64,000 bases of DNA from JAEUIT01 sp044220875 (GCA_044220875.1 JBGAQH010000006.1:332085-396084), one strand, 5' to 3'. Positions 37,367 through 46,480 are shown, counted from the first letter of the stretch. Program-made: numbers and translations. The notes: a model not told the origin generated them from the letters alone.

Positions 37367-37372
37367 TATCCT
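37367..37372 (+). promoter_or_regulatory. -10 element TATCCT, 10 nt before the start codon
   Basis: TATCCT is followed by ten bases and ATG 37383, giving a predicted leader of 2-4 nt. No Shine-Dalgarno sequence. Confidence 0.45.
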
Positions 37373-37382
37373 CCACCGTGTC

Positions 37383-37829
37383 ATGACCAACGAAGCCACT
37401 CCGAGTGCCCCGTCCGCCGCTCCCGCCGCATCCGCCGCATCCGGCCCGCTCCCGAACATCGCGTACGACCTGTTCGCCAAGCTCGACCTGCGCGTCGCCA
37501 CGATCCTGAGCGCCGAACCGCATCCGAACGCGGACAAGCTGCTGAAGATCCGGCTCGACGACGGCACGCAGGAGGGTCGGCAGGTGTGCGCGGGCATCAA
37601 GGCGTGGTACGACCCTGCGTCCCTTGTCGGAAAGCAGGTGGTGATCGTCGCGAACCTCGAGCCCCGCCAGCTTCGCGGCGAGATCAGCCAGGGGATGATC
37701 CTCGCGGCCAGCGACCTGAAGGAAGGCGCCGTTGCCCCGCCGCCGGGGGCGAAGCCGGGAGCGGAGGAGCGCGACGTCGTCGTCCTCACCGTGCAGCGAC
37801 CCGTGAAGGCCGGCTCGAAGGTGAGCTGA
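37383..37829 (+). CDS. Stand-alone tRNA-binding domain protein (MetRS beta / CsaA-like)
   Basis: 148 residues. After an Ala/Pro/Ser-rich N-terminus, an OB-fold tRNA-binding domain of the EMAP/Arc1p type is clear: FAKLDLRVATILSAEPHPNADKLLKIRLDDG, QVCAGIKAWYDPASLVGKQVVIVANLEPRQLRGEISQGMILAA. This domain occurs at the MetRS C-terminus or as separate proteins that bind tRNA or act as chaperones (CsaA). It may serve a MetRS encoded elsewhere that lacks the appendage. Confidence 0.88.
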   Translation: MTNEATPSAPSAAPAASAASGPLPNIAYDLFAKLDLRVATILSAEPHPNADKLLKIRLDDGTQEGRQVCAGIKAWYDPASLVGKQVVIVANLEPRQLRGEISQGMILAASDLKEGAVAPPPGAKPGAEERDVVVLTVQRPVKAGSKVS

Positions 37830-37856
37830 CCGAAACGCAAACGCCCATCAACGAAA

Positions 37857-37885
37857 CGAGGCCGACCCGGTGCGGGTCGGCCTCG
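37857..37885. terminator. Bidirectional stem-loop between convergent genes
   Basis: CGAGGCCGACCC (37857-37868) pairs with GGGTCGGCCTCG (37874-37885) around a 5-nt loop. It lies between the tRNA-binding protein gene and the PpiD/SurA-like gene, which converge here. There is no strong T-run. Confidence 0.65.
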
Positions 37886-37908
37886 CGCTGTTCGTGACGG
37901 GCGTCGCG

Positions 37909-39915
37909 TTAGGACTTGGCCGGCGTGGCGCCGCCAGACTTGCTGTCTGCTTTGCCGTCGGTCTTGCCGTCGGTCTTGCCGTCTGTCTTGCCTTCCGTTG
38001 GGGCGCCGCTCTCGTCGGTCGCCTTCTCGCCGCGCTCGCGGGTGAAGGTGAAGGCGTTCCGCTTCTTGAGGGAATCAAAGGACAGCGCCTCGGCGACCGA
38101 CTTCATGTACGTGTCGTCGAGCAGCGCGTCGTTGGCCCGCGGATTCGAGACGACCGACTGGAAGTCCTCGATCGTGAGCGGGAAGCGGTCGGTGATGCGC
38201 ACGACGGCCATGACGAGCTTGCCGTCGAGCGGGACCACGTAGGTCCGGTCCGCCTCGGGCACCTCGCTCAGAGGCTTGTCGATCGGGAGCGACGCCGAGA
38301 GCCGAACGACTTCCTTGACCGCGTTGGGATCGTTGATGCTCGCCAGCGACGGCGCCATGCGGAACCCGTACGCGAGCATCTGCGGGTTGCTTTCCGCCAC
38401 GCGCGATGCGAACTCGACCTTGGACTTGTACTGCTCGGCGACCGTTCGCACGCCGCTCGTCTTGGCGGTGGCGAGGATCTCGGCCTGGGCGGCCTTGAGC
38501 GCCGCGTAGCGATCCTCGGCCTTCACGTCGATGGCCAGCGACGGACCCGCCTCCTCGATCGTCTTCGGGGCGCGGGAGACGTCGATGTCGCCGATGCGGA
38601 AGAAGTAGACGCTTCCGTTGGTGCCGGTGAGCGGGGGACCGATCACGTCCTTCTGGACCGGCGTCGTGTCGTTGCCCTTGCCGAGCTCCCTGGCCCGCTC
38701 GACGAGCTGGCTGAACTGGATGGGCGTCGGTCCGAACTTGGTGGTCGACGCGGTGCCGATGCCGGTGAGCGTCTTCATGTCGCTGACCGGAGTCCACGTG
38801 TTGCCGGTCGACATGGACACGGGCTGGGCGATCTTGAACTCGTCGACGATCTGCGAGGAGAGCGACTGGAAGCTCGTGCGCCGCGACGCCCAGTCCTCCG
38901 GGAGCTTCACGTACGCGCCGTCCTTGGCGAGCCCGCGCACGGCAAGGGCCACCTGGTCGGCGGTGAACTTCGTGATCTGGTTCATGCGCTCGGTGACGAG
39001 CTCGTCGATGACCTTCTGCCGGACGGTCGCCTCATACGCGGGGAACGCCGTGAGCGGATCCCCGGTGAGGGCGTCGGCGCCGTACTTCGCGGGGTTCTCC
39101 GCGAACTTCTTCTTCAGGGTGAGGGAGTCGAGGGCCCCGGTCGCCTCGACCGACGCGCGGACGCTGGCCAGCGGAATCTCGATCCACTCCACCTGCACGC
39201 GGTCCGGCAGCCGGTAGCCGAAGCCGGAGTCGCCTTCGCCCGGCTTCTTCTCGCCGTACTTGGCGAGCTGGGCCTGAAGTTCCTCGGTGGTCGGCTCGGG
39301 CACTTCGGGAATCGTGAGCGTGCGGGCGTCGAGGGCGACGACGTCGCAGGCCACCGCATCGAGCTTCGCCGCAGCGGTCGACTTGAGCCGCGTGTCGGAG
39401 AAACGGGGCATCGTCTGGTACAGGCTGATGAGCCGGTGGACGCCGTTGACCTTGGCGAGGGTGTTCTCGACGAAGCGACTGTCGCGGCCGCAGCGCATCA
39501 TCAGACGCTGGATGAGGCCGTTGGCGTCGATGGTCGCCTTGCCCTGCGCCTGTGCGGCCGCCATCATCGCGATCTCCTCGGCCCGCATGCGGCCGTCGGC
39601 GCCGCCGCCGACCAGGCCCGCGGCCATCGCCTCGTGGCTCAGGAGGAACCAGTGGGCCGGCTCCTTCGTCGCGCCGAGCGAGTTCAGCACCGAATCGCCG
39701 AGGAAGTCGACGATCTCGAGCTCCGCCTGCAGATCCACGAGCTCGCGTTGGGTGATCTTGGTGTGGCTCGTCCCGTAGGTGGCCCAGGAGGCGCCGGCGC
39801 TTGCCGCCTTCTGGCTGAGATTCGACAGCGCGCCGCCGAGCGCCCAGCTCACCAGAAGGAGGGTGCCGCCGACGGCCATGATCGTGCGATTGTGGGTTCG
39901 GAGATGGCGGAGCAT
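37909..39915 (-). CDS. Membrane-anchored PpiD/SurA-like periplasmic chaperone
   Basis: 668 residues. An N-terminal signal anchor (IMAVGGTLLLVSWALGGAL) follows a short basic cytoplasmic segment, as in PpiD. The body is long, helical and charged (SurA-N/PpiD-like), with a C-terminal region (AEALSFDSLKKRNAFTFTR) resembling the final part of SurA-type proteins. A clear parvulin active-site core is not visible, so PPIase activity is uncertain. The tail has in-frame 12-bp repeats encoding TDGK units, then a Ser/Gly/Ala-rich end. The stop is TAA. It probably assists envelope protein folding. Confidence 0.7.
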   Translation of the reverse strand: MLRHLRTHNRTIMAVGGTLLLVSWALGGALSNLSQKAASAGASWATYGTSHTKITQRELVDLQAELEIVDFLGDSVLNSLGATKEPAHWFLLSHEAMAAGLVGGGADGRMRAEEIAMMAAAQAQGKATIDANGLIQRLMMRCGRDSRFVENTLAKVNGVHRLISLYQTMPRFSDTRLKSTAAAKLDAVACDVVALDARTLTIPEVPEPTTEELQAQLAKYGEKKPGEGDSGFGYRLPDRVQVEWIEIPLASVRASVEATGALDSLTLKKKFAENPAKYGADALTGDPLTAFPAYEATVRQKVIDELVTERMNQITKFTADQVALAVRGLAKDGAYVKLPEDWASRRTSFQSLSSQIVDEFKIAQPVSMSTGNTWTPVSDMKTLTGIGTASTTKFGPTPIQFSQLVERARELGKGNDTTPVQKDVIGPPLTGTNGSVYFFRIGDIDVSRAPKTIEEAGPSLAIDVKAEDRYAALKAAQAEILATAKTSGVRTVAEQYKSKVEFASRVAESNPQMLAYGFRMAPSLASINDPNAVKEVVRLSASLPIDKPLSEVPEADRTYVVPLDGKLVMAVVRITDRFPLTIEDFQSVVSNPRANDALLDDTYMKSVAEALSFDSLKKRNAFTFTRERGEKATDESGAPTEGKTDGKTDGKTDGKADSKSGGATPAKS

Positions 39916-39959
39916 CGAATCGGTCTCAAGCCCTCGCCTGCGTCGAGGGAGGGCAGGGG

Positions 39960-40009
39960 AAAAAAAGCACCGGCGACGGTCGCCTTCGTGAAGACTGCCG
40001 CCGCCGGTG
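39960..40009 (-). terminator. Intrinsic terminator of rpsD
   Basis: On the minus strand CACCGGCGGCGG (40009-39998) pairs with CCGTCGCCGGTG (39979-39968), a 12-bp stem with one G-U pair, followed within 2 nt by a run of seven T (39966-39960). It lies downstream of rpsD and upstream of the PpiD/SurA-like gene. Confidence 0.88.
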
Positions 40010-40099
40010 GGTGATTGGCCCCCAAGCTGGGAACCACGGGCGTCGAAGGCCGCGTGCTTCCCATCCCGACGCCGTGGCGGTGTCGGGAGGGCGATCGAA

Positions 40100-40699
40100 T
40101 TAGCGATAGAACTCGACGATGAGGTTGGTGTTCACGTCGAAGGGGATCTGATCCGAGGTCGGCTTGGCGACGACCTTGATCGAGAGCTCCGCCGGGTTCA
40201 CCTGGATCCAACCCGGCGTCACGTGGCCCGAGAGGGATTCCATCTGCTCGCGACCGAGCTTGTGCACGCGCTCGCGGAGGGTGATCGTGTCGCCCACCTC
40301 GACGCCGTAGCTCGGACGGTCAAGCTTGCGGCCGTTCACGAGCACGTGGCCGTGGACGGTGAGCTGACGAGCGCCCCAGATCGTGCGGGCGAAGCCGGCG
40401 CGACGGAGGACGTTGTCGAGCCGCGACTCGAGAAGCTGCATGAGCACCTCGCCGGTGTTGCCCGGACGGCGGCCCGCTTCCGCAAGGTAGTTGCGGAACT
40501 GCTTCTCAAGCACGTTGTAGTGATAGCGAAGCTTCTGCTTCTCGTTCTTGCGGATGCCGTAGTCCTTGAGACGACGGCCGCGGAAGCCGTGCATGCCGGG
40601 GACGGTGAGCTGCCGCTTGGCGGTGTGCTTCGGGGTGTCCGCGATCGGAACGCCGACCTTGCGGGAGAGCTTCACCTTCGGACCGAGGTAACGAGCCAT
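40100..40699 (-). CDS. rpsD: 30S ribosomal protein S4
   Basis: 199 residues, the standard length. Begins MARYLGPKVKLSRKVGVPI; LKDYGIRKNEKQKLRYHYNVLEKQFRNYL and the S4 RNA-binding domain (LESRLDNVLRRAGFA...ARQLTVHGHVLVNGRKLDRPSY) are typical. It lacks the zinc-binding cysteines of C+ S4 forms. AAGGA on the minus strand (within 40706-40712) precedes ATG 40699. It stands alone rather than in an rpsM-rpsK-rpoA operon, so its regulation probably differs from the E. coli alpha operon. Confidence 0.97.
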   Translation of the reverse strand: MARYLGPKVKLSRKVGVPIADTPKHTAKRQLTVPGMHGFRGRRLKDYGIRKNEKQKLRYHYNVLEKQFRNYLAEAGRRPGNTGEVLMQLLESRLDNVLRRAGFARTIWGARQLTVHGHVLVNGRKLDRPSYGVEVGDTITLRERVHKLGREQMESLSGHVTPGWIQVNPAELSIKVVAKPTSDQIPFDVNTNLIVEFYR

Positions 40700-40939
40700 C
40701 GCAATCCTTCTCTTGACGGATCCTCGCTCCACTCGATCGAAGCGGCATCAGGCCACTCGGCGAGGGAGCGATCCCAGCGTCTCCGACGTCGCGAGCGGTC
40801 CAGTCCGTTGAGGAAGGGACGCGCGGGCCTCGGTCGGAAGCGGGTCAAAAACGCGTTGGAAACCACAATTCCGGGCGGGACGCCCGACCGGAGGATCGGG
40901 AAGTAGACCAAAGCGAAGGGGCTTCGTCAAGGAAGCAGG

Positions 40940-41704
40940 TCAGGCTGCGCGGAGGTTCAGGCCGTCGCGATCGTCGGGGGTGACGCCGAGGCCGGGTCCG
41001 TTGACGGGGAGGGGAATGCCCAAGTCCTCGGCGATGCCGACCAGCGCGACGCGGGTGGCGTGCATGAAGGTGCCCGCGGGGGCGTCGGGGAGGAGGGCTC
41101 CTAGGGTCCGCAGGGCCGGCACCAGTGCGGTCGGGCCGACGCCGCAGGTGGCGTGGGTGCCATCGCGGGTGGCCTCGCAGACCGCGGCGGTGGTGTCCGC
41201 GCCGACCCGGATCCCCTGTTCCCAGGCGGTGAGGCCGGAGACGACGGCGGCGATGATTCGGAGGCAGAGGCTGCGGCGGGCGGATTCGCTGCTGGCGACC
41301 GCAAACGCAGTCAGCATGTCGTCCTGACGGAGGGCCACAACGGCCCTGAGGAGGTCGAGGCGCGGAGTGGTGACGGGACAGGCGCCGAGCATGGCCCCGG
41401 CGGTCTCAACATCGCCGTCGAGCAGGCGAAGGGTCGCCAGACGGTCGATCACGGCCGGCTCGGCTCCGAGATTCTGCGGAAGAAGTCGCTCAAGGTGCTT
41501 GGCCCGAGCGAGATCGCCGGCATCGAGGGCCTCGTCGATGCGATCGAGGGTCTCGACGGCAATGCCGTTTTCCAGGGCGTCAAGGGGCTCACGAAGATCC
41601 GGCATCGCGTCGTTGGAGCGGGGATTGCGTTGCATTCGGCGGGTCCCTGAATGGGGCTTCAAAGCCAGCAGCGTTCGGGTGTACGAGATGGCGATCGCAG
41701 ACAT
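40940..41704 (-). CDS. Protein of unknown function
   Basis: 254 residues, mostly helical, Ala/Leu-rich, with a region MPDLREPLDALENGIAVETLDRIDEALDAGDLARAKHLERLLPQN that resembles TPR-like helical hairpins. No catalytic motif is visible; the hydrophobic stretches are not membrane segments. ATG 41704 has GGGAGG (41714-41709) only 4 nt upstream. It is about 160 bp after the purF stop on the same strand, but no link to purine synthesis is evident. Confidence 0.5.
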   Translation of the reverse strand: MSAIAISYTRTLLALKPHSGTRRMQRNPRSNDAMPDLREPLDALENGIAVETLDRIDEALDAGDLARAKHLERLLPQNLGAEPAVIDRLATLRLLDGDVETAGAMLGACPVTTPRLDLLRAVVALRQDDMLTAFAVASSESARRSLCLRIIAAVVSGLTAWEQGIRVGADTTAAVCEATRDGTHATCGVGPTALVPALRTLGALLPDAPAGTFMHATRVALVGIAEDLGIPLPVNGPGLGVTPDDRDGLNLRAA

Positions 41705-41867
41705 GGGGCCTCCCGGTGACGGGTGAAGTGGCCCCTCCGACGGTGGATATCGGGTGGAACGCGGACCCACTCCATCGAAGGTGCGGAGTCCGAGAACGGA
41801 TGTTCGGCGGGCACGCGATCGCCCGCCGTCCCCCCGCCCCCGCTCCGGCCCGATCGAGTTCGCGACG

Positions 41868-43808
41868 TCAGTAGGCCCGACGATCGGTCCCGCGTCGCCA
41901 GTTCAGGTACGCGGTGTTCAGCACGCGCGAGCCGCCGGGGGTCGGATAGTCGCCCGTGAAGTACCAGTCGCCGCTGTGCTCGGGCATCGCGGCCCGGAGT
42001 CCCTCGACGGTCTGGTAGACGACTTCGATCGATCCGCTCCAGCCCGATTCCTCGAGGCGGCGGCTTCGGATGAGTTGGGCGACCTTCGCCGACAGCTCGT
42101 CGAGCGTGAAGCGGTCGTAGATCAGCCGAACGTGATTGCGCATCCGCTCGGGCGGAAGGTCCTGCTGCTGGAGGCAAAGCCGCTCGACCTCGTCGAGGAG
42201 CGACTCCTCCTTGCGGTCCCGCAGGAGGGCGACCGCCGCCTCGAAGGCGATGAACCGCCCGAGCTGGCTCATGTCGATGCCATAGCAGTCCGGATACATG
42301 ATCGGCGGCGAGCTGCTGGCGACGATGATCCGCTTCGGCCGCAGCCTGGCGAGCATCGTGATGATCGACTCGCGAAGCGTCGTGCCGCGCACGATCGAGT
42401 CGTCGATCACGACGAGCGAGTCGTTCGGCCCCACCGTCCCGCGGGTGATGTCATAGACGTGATTCACCAGCGAATTGCGGGCGGAATCGTGGGTGATGAA
42501 GGTCCGCAGCCGCTGGTCCTTGTGGGCGACCTTCTCGCCGCGCGGCCGCGTCGCGAGGACCGCGCGGATCGAGGCGAGCGTCGCCTCGCCCCTGGCCGCG
42601 AGCTCGGCGATGCTCTTCGCCTGCCGCTCGCGCTCGAGCCGGTCGAGCTCCTCGAGCAGGCCGAAATAAGCCGTTTCGCTGGTATTCGGAATGAAGCCGA
42701 AGACCGCGTCGTGCACGTCGCCGCCGAGCGACGTGACGATGCGCGCGGCGAGGTTGCGGCCGAGGGCCTTCCGCTCGCGGTAGATGTCCCGGTCGTTGCC
42801 GCGGCTGAAGTAGATGCGCTCGAAGGTGCACTGGCGGATCGGCAGCGGATCGACGAATCGCTCGCGAACCACGGCGTCCTGCCGCGCGGCGAAGCCCGAG
42901 CGCAGCGCCAGGATGTGGCCGGGCTCCAGCGGCTTCACGTCGTCGGGCTCGGCGTCGAAGACGGTGACGAGCGCCGCCCGCTCGCTCGCGACCGCGACGC
43001 ACTCGTCGCTCTCAAAGACGAACGCCGGCCGGATGCCAGCAGGATCGCGGCAGACGAAGGCGTCGCCGTTGCCGATGAGTCCGGCGAAGACGTAGCCGCC
43101 GTCGAAGGCCGCAGCGGCCCGGCGCAGGACGCGCGGCACATTCAGGTTGGCGCTGACCTGATCCCAGAGCTCGCGGCCCTCGAGCGAGGTGAAGGAGCCG
43201 GGCCCCATCTGCTCCGCGAGCAGATCGTGCTCGCGATCGAGGAAGTAGCCGATCTTCTCGATCGCCACCTGGGTGTCGCTCTCGCCCACGGGATGAAGCC
43301 CGTACTCGACGAGCTTGGCGAAGAGCTGGGCGCTGTTGGTGAGGTTGAAGTTTCCGGCAAGCGCGACCGTCCGGCTCGCCGCGGTGTTGTGCCGCACATA
43401 GGGATGGCAGAGGGCCGTCGCCCGGCCGCTGTGCGTGCCGTAGCGGAGGTGTCCGATCATCACCTCGCCGAGGAAGGGAATGCGGCGCTTCAGCTCGAGC
43501 TCGTCGAGGCCGTCGAGATCGCGGGCCGAGAGGGCCTCGACCGGCGCGAAGGCCCCGTCGAAGAGCCGTTCGATCGCGTTCCGCTTCGCCGTCCGCTCGC
43601 GGACGAGAAACTGCTCGCCGGGGGGCATGTCGAACTTCACCGACGCGATGCCCGCGCCGTCCTGGCCGCGGTTGTGCTGCTTCTCCATCAGGAGAAAGAG
43701 CCGCCGCAGCCCCCACAGCGGATCCCCGGTCGTCGCGCGGAACCACGCGATCGGTTTCTTGAGCCTGACCAGCGCCAGCCCGCATTCGTGCTTGATGGGA
43801 TCGCTCAT
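41868..43808 (-). CDS. purF: Amidophosphoribosyltransferase, long Bacteroidetes-like form
   Basis: First committed enzyme of purine synthesis: PRPP plus glutamine to phosphoribosylamine. At 646 residues it is longer than the 470-505-residue E. coli/Bacillus enzymes. The glutaminase starts with an N-terminal peptide to nucleophile Cys9 (KHECGLALVRLKKPIAWFRA), then GLRRLFLLMEKQHNRGQDGAG, GHLRYGTHSG and ALAGNFNLTN. The PRTase domain carries the PRPP loop VVIDDSIVRGTTLRESI (near 466-477). The sequence style (MEKQHNRGQDGAG, long C-terminal extension ending in LNWRRGTDRRAY) matches the Bacteroidetes-type PurF. ATG 43808 is divergent from the next gene. Confidence 0.95.
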   Translation of the reverse strand: MSDPIKHECGLALVRLKKPIAWFRATTGDPLWGLRRLFLLMEKQHNRGQDGAGIASVKFDMPPGEQFLVRERTAKRNAIERLFDGAFAPVEALSARDLDGLDELELKRRIPFLGEVMIGHLRYGTHSGRATALCHPYVRHNTAASRTVALAGNFNLTNSAQLFAKLVEYGLHPVGESDTQVAIEKIGYFLDREHDLLAEQMGPGSFTSLEGRELWDQVSANLNVPRVLRRAAAAFDGGYVFAGLIGNGDAFVCRDPAGIRPAFVFESDECVAVASERAALVTVFDAEPDDVKPLEPGHILALRSGFAARQDAVVRERFVDPLPIRQCTFERIYFSRGNDRDIYRERKALGRNLAARIVTSLGGDVHDAVFGFIPNTSETAYFGLLEELDRLERERQAKSIAELAARGEATLASIRAVLATRPRGEKVAHKDQRLRTFITHDSARNSLVNHVYDITRGTVGPNDSLVVIDDSIVRGTTLRESIITMLARLRPKRIIVASSSPPIMYPDCYGIDMSQLGRFIAFEAAVALLRDRKEESLLDEVERLCLQQQDLPPERMRNHVRLIYDRFTLDELSAKVAQLIRSRRLEESGWSGSIEVVYQTVEGLRAAMPEHSGDWYFTGDYPTPGGSRVLNTAYLNWRRGTDRRAY

Positions 43809-43917
43809 CGAGAGGTCGCGCCGCTTCCGTGCTGTTCGTGGCGAGGGGGAGAGGGAAGGGTAGGGCGGATTGGGGGCGTTGCCAATGGGGGTCGCTTGGG
43901 TGACGATCCCTCTCCCG

Positions 43918-44703
43918 ATGCCTCCCGAAGAAGCGCCCGATCCACGAGACGAAGGGGGACGTTCGCTCGCCGTGCGCGAGATGGCGTGGACGGCGCTGTT
44001 GGGCCGGTGGATCGAGTTCGCGAAGGCCAGCGTCGCGTTGCCCGACGACGGCGAGGGGGGCCGCTGGAAGCGGTCCGTGGTCCCATTCATCGAGCTGCAG
44101 GCGACGGTGTGGGCCCTGCGCGAGCTTGACCGGATCGACCCTCGCGATCGCTCGGTGGCCCGCGATCGCGCCGAGGCGACCGTGCGGCGGGCCAACGCGA
44201 CCCTGACGTCGGTGTGGGGACGCCACCCGATGCCGGGAGGAATCCTCGAGCTGCAGGATGACGCGACGGTCGCGCTGCGCGAGGCGATCTATGCCGGCCT
44301 CGTCGAGATCGTCTGGGAGGGCGAGGGAGCGTACGAGGTGCCACAGGTCGACACCGGACCGGTGGTCGGCACCCTCGCGCTGATGCCGCCCGGTTCGCTC
44401 GCGATGCCCAACGAGCCGATCGGCTGGTTCACCGAGCGCGACCCCGTGACGCTCCCCGGCTGCGCGCATCGGCCGACGGGGCGGCCGACCCAGGTCTACC
44501 GCGAGCTCGACGACGGAGGTCGGTTCGTGCGCGACGTCGTGGCGCCGCTCGAGGGCGACATTCCCCCGGGACTGCCGATGCTCGTGGCCATCTCGATCGC
44601 GGGCACGCCGGTGCGGGGTTTCGCCCATCCCGCGGAAGAGTGGCGCGCGCTGCAGCGCGGCGCGATGGACGGCCGATCGGCGATCCCCGTCGAGCGCGTC
44701 TAA
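43918..44703 (+). CDS. Protein of unknown function
   Basis: 261 residues with no signal peptide or membrane segment. Recognisable blocks: MAWTALLGRWIEFAKASVALP, WKRSVVPFIELQATVWALREL, DRAEATVRRANATLTSVWG and a C-terminal half rich in beta strands. I do not recognise the family. The start is uncertain: ATG 43918 (with GACGAT 10 nt upstream, like the lipB arrangement), ATG 43885 or TTG 43870 are in frame. It diverges from purF and ends at a TAA in a CTAACG context. Confidence 0.55.
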   Translation: MPPEEAPDPRDEGGRSLAVREMAWTALLGRWIEFAKASVALPDDGEGGRWKRSVVPFIELQATVWALRELDRIDPRDRSVARDRAEATVRRANATLTSVWGRHPMPGGILELQDDATVALREAIYAGLVEIVWEGEGAYEVPQVDTGPVVGTLALMPPGSLAMPNEPIGWFTERDPVTLPGCAHRPTGRPTQVYRELDDGGRFVRDVVAPLEGDIPPGLPMLVAISIAGTPVRGFAHPAEEWRALQRGAMDGRSAIPVERV

Positions 44704-44736
44704 CGCGACGCCCGGCCGTGCCCGGCGCGCGCCCCG

Positions 44737-45582
44737 TTAGGTGACGTCGAAGAGCGACGCGGCGACACCGGGCGAGCGCGGCGCCCGCTGGCGCGGGCGG
44801 GCGACGACGGTCCGCGCCGGGCGGAACTGGTCGGAGACGACGAGCCGGTCGCAGAGATGTCCGGCCCGCTCGCGCCACACCGTTTCGACGATGTCCGGCC
44901 GGTTGCACTGGAGGGAGAGGTGCAGGAGGACAATCGCCTGCAGCTCGCTCGAACCGGCGATCTCGAGCGCCGCGGCCACGCTCTCGTCGTTGCTCAGGTG
45001 ACCCTTGCCGCCCATGACGCGCTCCTTGAGGAAGCGGGGGCGGTCGCTGGTGCGCTCGAGCTCCTCGTCGTAGTTGCTCTCGAGGGCGAGGACGTCGACG
45101 TCGCGGAAGTGGTCGAGCAGGGCCCGCGGCACGCGGCCGAGATCGGTCGCGTAGCCGAGCCTGGTCACGCCGACGTCGCATCGGCGCTCGATGAGAAATG
45201 CCGTGGAGCCGCGCTCGTCGTGCGGCGTCCGGCAGGAGAAGAGGGCGAGGCCGTCGCCGAGGTCGCACCAGTCGTCGAAGGGGACGATGTGGTCGGCCGG
45301 CACGCCGCAGCGGATCGCCTCGCGCAGGTGCTCGCGGTGGACGCGCACCCGGATGCCGTGGCGGGCGATGGGGCGCCGCCACGTCTCCCGCCAGTGGTCG
45401 GCGTCGAGATGGGTGAGCAGCAGGTCGGTGGCCTCGTCGGGCATCCGCCGCAGCGCCGCGAACATCCGCTCGCGCGTCGCCTTGGGCGAGAGTCCGGCGT
45501 CGATGAGAATGAGCCGCCCACCCGCCACGACGGCGCTGGCGTTTCCCTGGGAGCCGCTGGCAAGGACGGTCAGCTCGAGCAC
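44737..45582 (-). CDS. Metallo-beta-lactamase-fold hydrolase (YycJ/WalJ-like)
   Basis: 281 residues. The N-terminus ELTVLASGSQGNASAVVAGGRLILIDAGLSPK is characteristic of the YycJ/WalJ MBL family (predicted nuclease, linked to cell-wall/DNA metabolism). The metal motif is THLDADHW instead of the usual THxHxDH, i.e. the second His is Asp, so one zinc site may be altered. Later motifs: LGYATDLGRVPR, LALESNYDEEL, GHLSNDESV and LLHLSLQCN. ATG 45582 is 1 nt past the lpxA stop, so the genes form an operon. The C-terminus is basic and Pro-rich. The stop is TAA (CTAAC context). Confidence 0.82.
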   Translation of the reverse strand: MLELTVLASGSQGNASAVVAGGRLILIDAGLSPKATRERMFAALRRMPDEATDLLLTHLDADHWRETWRRPIARHGIRVRVHREHLREAIRCGVPADHIVPFDDWCDLGDGLALFSCRTPHDERGSTAFLIERRCDVGVTRLGYATDLGRVPRALLDHFRDVDVLALESNYDEELERTSDRPRFLKERVMGGKGHLSNDESVAAALEIAGSSELQAIVLLHLSLQCNRPDIVETVWRERAGHLCDRLVVSDQFRPARTVVARPRQRAPRSPGVAASLFDVT

Positions 45583-45583
45583 G

Positions 45584-46426
45584 TCATTCTCCGAGCGGCT
45601 CGTCGGCCGATGCGCCGCGCTTCAGTGCCATGATCGCATGCCGCACCCGGCCGACGCGATCGACGATCGGCCGCTTGCTGGCGAGGATGAAGTCGATGAT
45701 CTCCTTCACCTCGGGCACGTGCTCGCGCTCGCGGAGCCGGTGCACGTTCTGCTTCGGCGAGGCGCCTTCCGCGTAGAGCGTCCGGAAGGCCCATCGAAGG
45801 TGATCGATGGTCATCCGCGAGAATCCCGCCCGCCGCAGCCCGACGGTATTGAGCCCCGGCGTCATGTTGAGGTCGCTGAGCATGAAGAACGGCGGCACGT
45901 CGCAGGTCGAGCCGCTGGCGCCCGAGAGCATCACGTTGCGTCCGATGCGGACGAACTGGTGGATCATCGTGGCGCCGCCGATGATCACCCGATCGGCGAT
46001 GTGCACGTGCCCGGCGAGGCACACCGCGTTGGCGACGATGTTGTTGTTGCCCACCATGCAGTCGTGGCCGGCGTGGCTGCTGGCCATCCAGTAGTTCTCG
46101 CTGCCGATCGTCGTCGGCCTGTCCTTCGTCGCCCGATGGATGGTGACGTGCTCGCGAAAGGTGTTTCCGTCGCCGATGACCAGCCCCGCGCCGTCGGTGA
46201 AGGGCGTGAAGCTCAGGTCCTGCGGCGCGAAGCCCAGGCAGACGCCGGGATAGCAGACGTTCCTCGCGCCCATCCAGAGCGGCCCGTTGAGGTGCACCGA
46301 CGCGACGAGGGTCGTCCCGGGACCGATGCGGATCTTCCCGTTCAGGATGCAGAAGGGACCGACAACCACGTCATCGGCGAGCTGCACGTCGCCGTCAATG
46401 ATCGCGGTGGGGTGGATGTGGGGCAT
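45584..46426 (-). CDS. lpxA: UDP-N-acetylglucosamine acyltransferase LpxA
   Basis: First step of lipid A synthesis: acyl-ACP-dependent O-acylation of UDP-GlcNAc. 280 residues of left-handed beta-helix hexapeptide repeats (IHPTAIIDGDVQLADDVVVGPFCIL, VVIGDG, NNNIVANAVCLAGHVHIADRVIIGG) with the catalytic His in SHAGHDCMVG and the helical C-terminal domain. Its presence argues for LPS-type outer membrane in this organism. ATG 46426 is 6 nt from TAGAAT, so the mRNA is probably leaderless. Divergent from lipB across 64 bp. Confidence 0.92.
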   Translation of the reverse strand: MPHIHPTAIIDGDVQLADDVVVGPFCILNGKIRIGPGTTLVASVHLNGPLWMGARNVCYPGVCLGFAPQDLSFTPFTDGAGLVIGDGNTFREHVTIHRATKDRPTTIGSENYWMASSHAGHDCMVGNNNIVANAVCLAGHVHIADRVIIGGATMIHQFVRIGRNVMLSGASGSTCDVPPFFMLSDLNMTPGLNTVGLRRAGFSRMTIDHLRWAFRTLYAEGASPKQNVHRLREREHVPEVKEIIDFILASKRPIVDRVGRVRHAIMALKRGASADEPLGE

Positions 46427-46432
46427 GAGCGG

Positions 46433-46438
46433 ATTCTA
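46433..46438 (-). promoter_or_regulatory. -10 element TAGAAT, 6 nt before lpxA
   Basis: The minus strand reads TAGAAT, ccgctc, ATG 46426. No Shine-Dalgarno; leaderless transcript predicted. Confidence 0.55.
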
Positions 46439-46474
46439 CAGGGACCGATCCTCGGTCCGAACCGGAGCGGAACG

Positions 46475-46480
46475 TACGAT
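46475..46480 (+). promoter_or_regulatory. -10 element TACGAT, 10 nt before lipB
   Basis: TACGAT, ten bases, ATG 46491. Divergent from the lpxA promoter within the same 64-bp intergenic interval. Confidence 0.5.
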
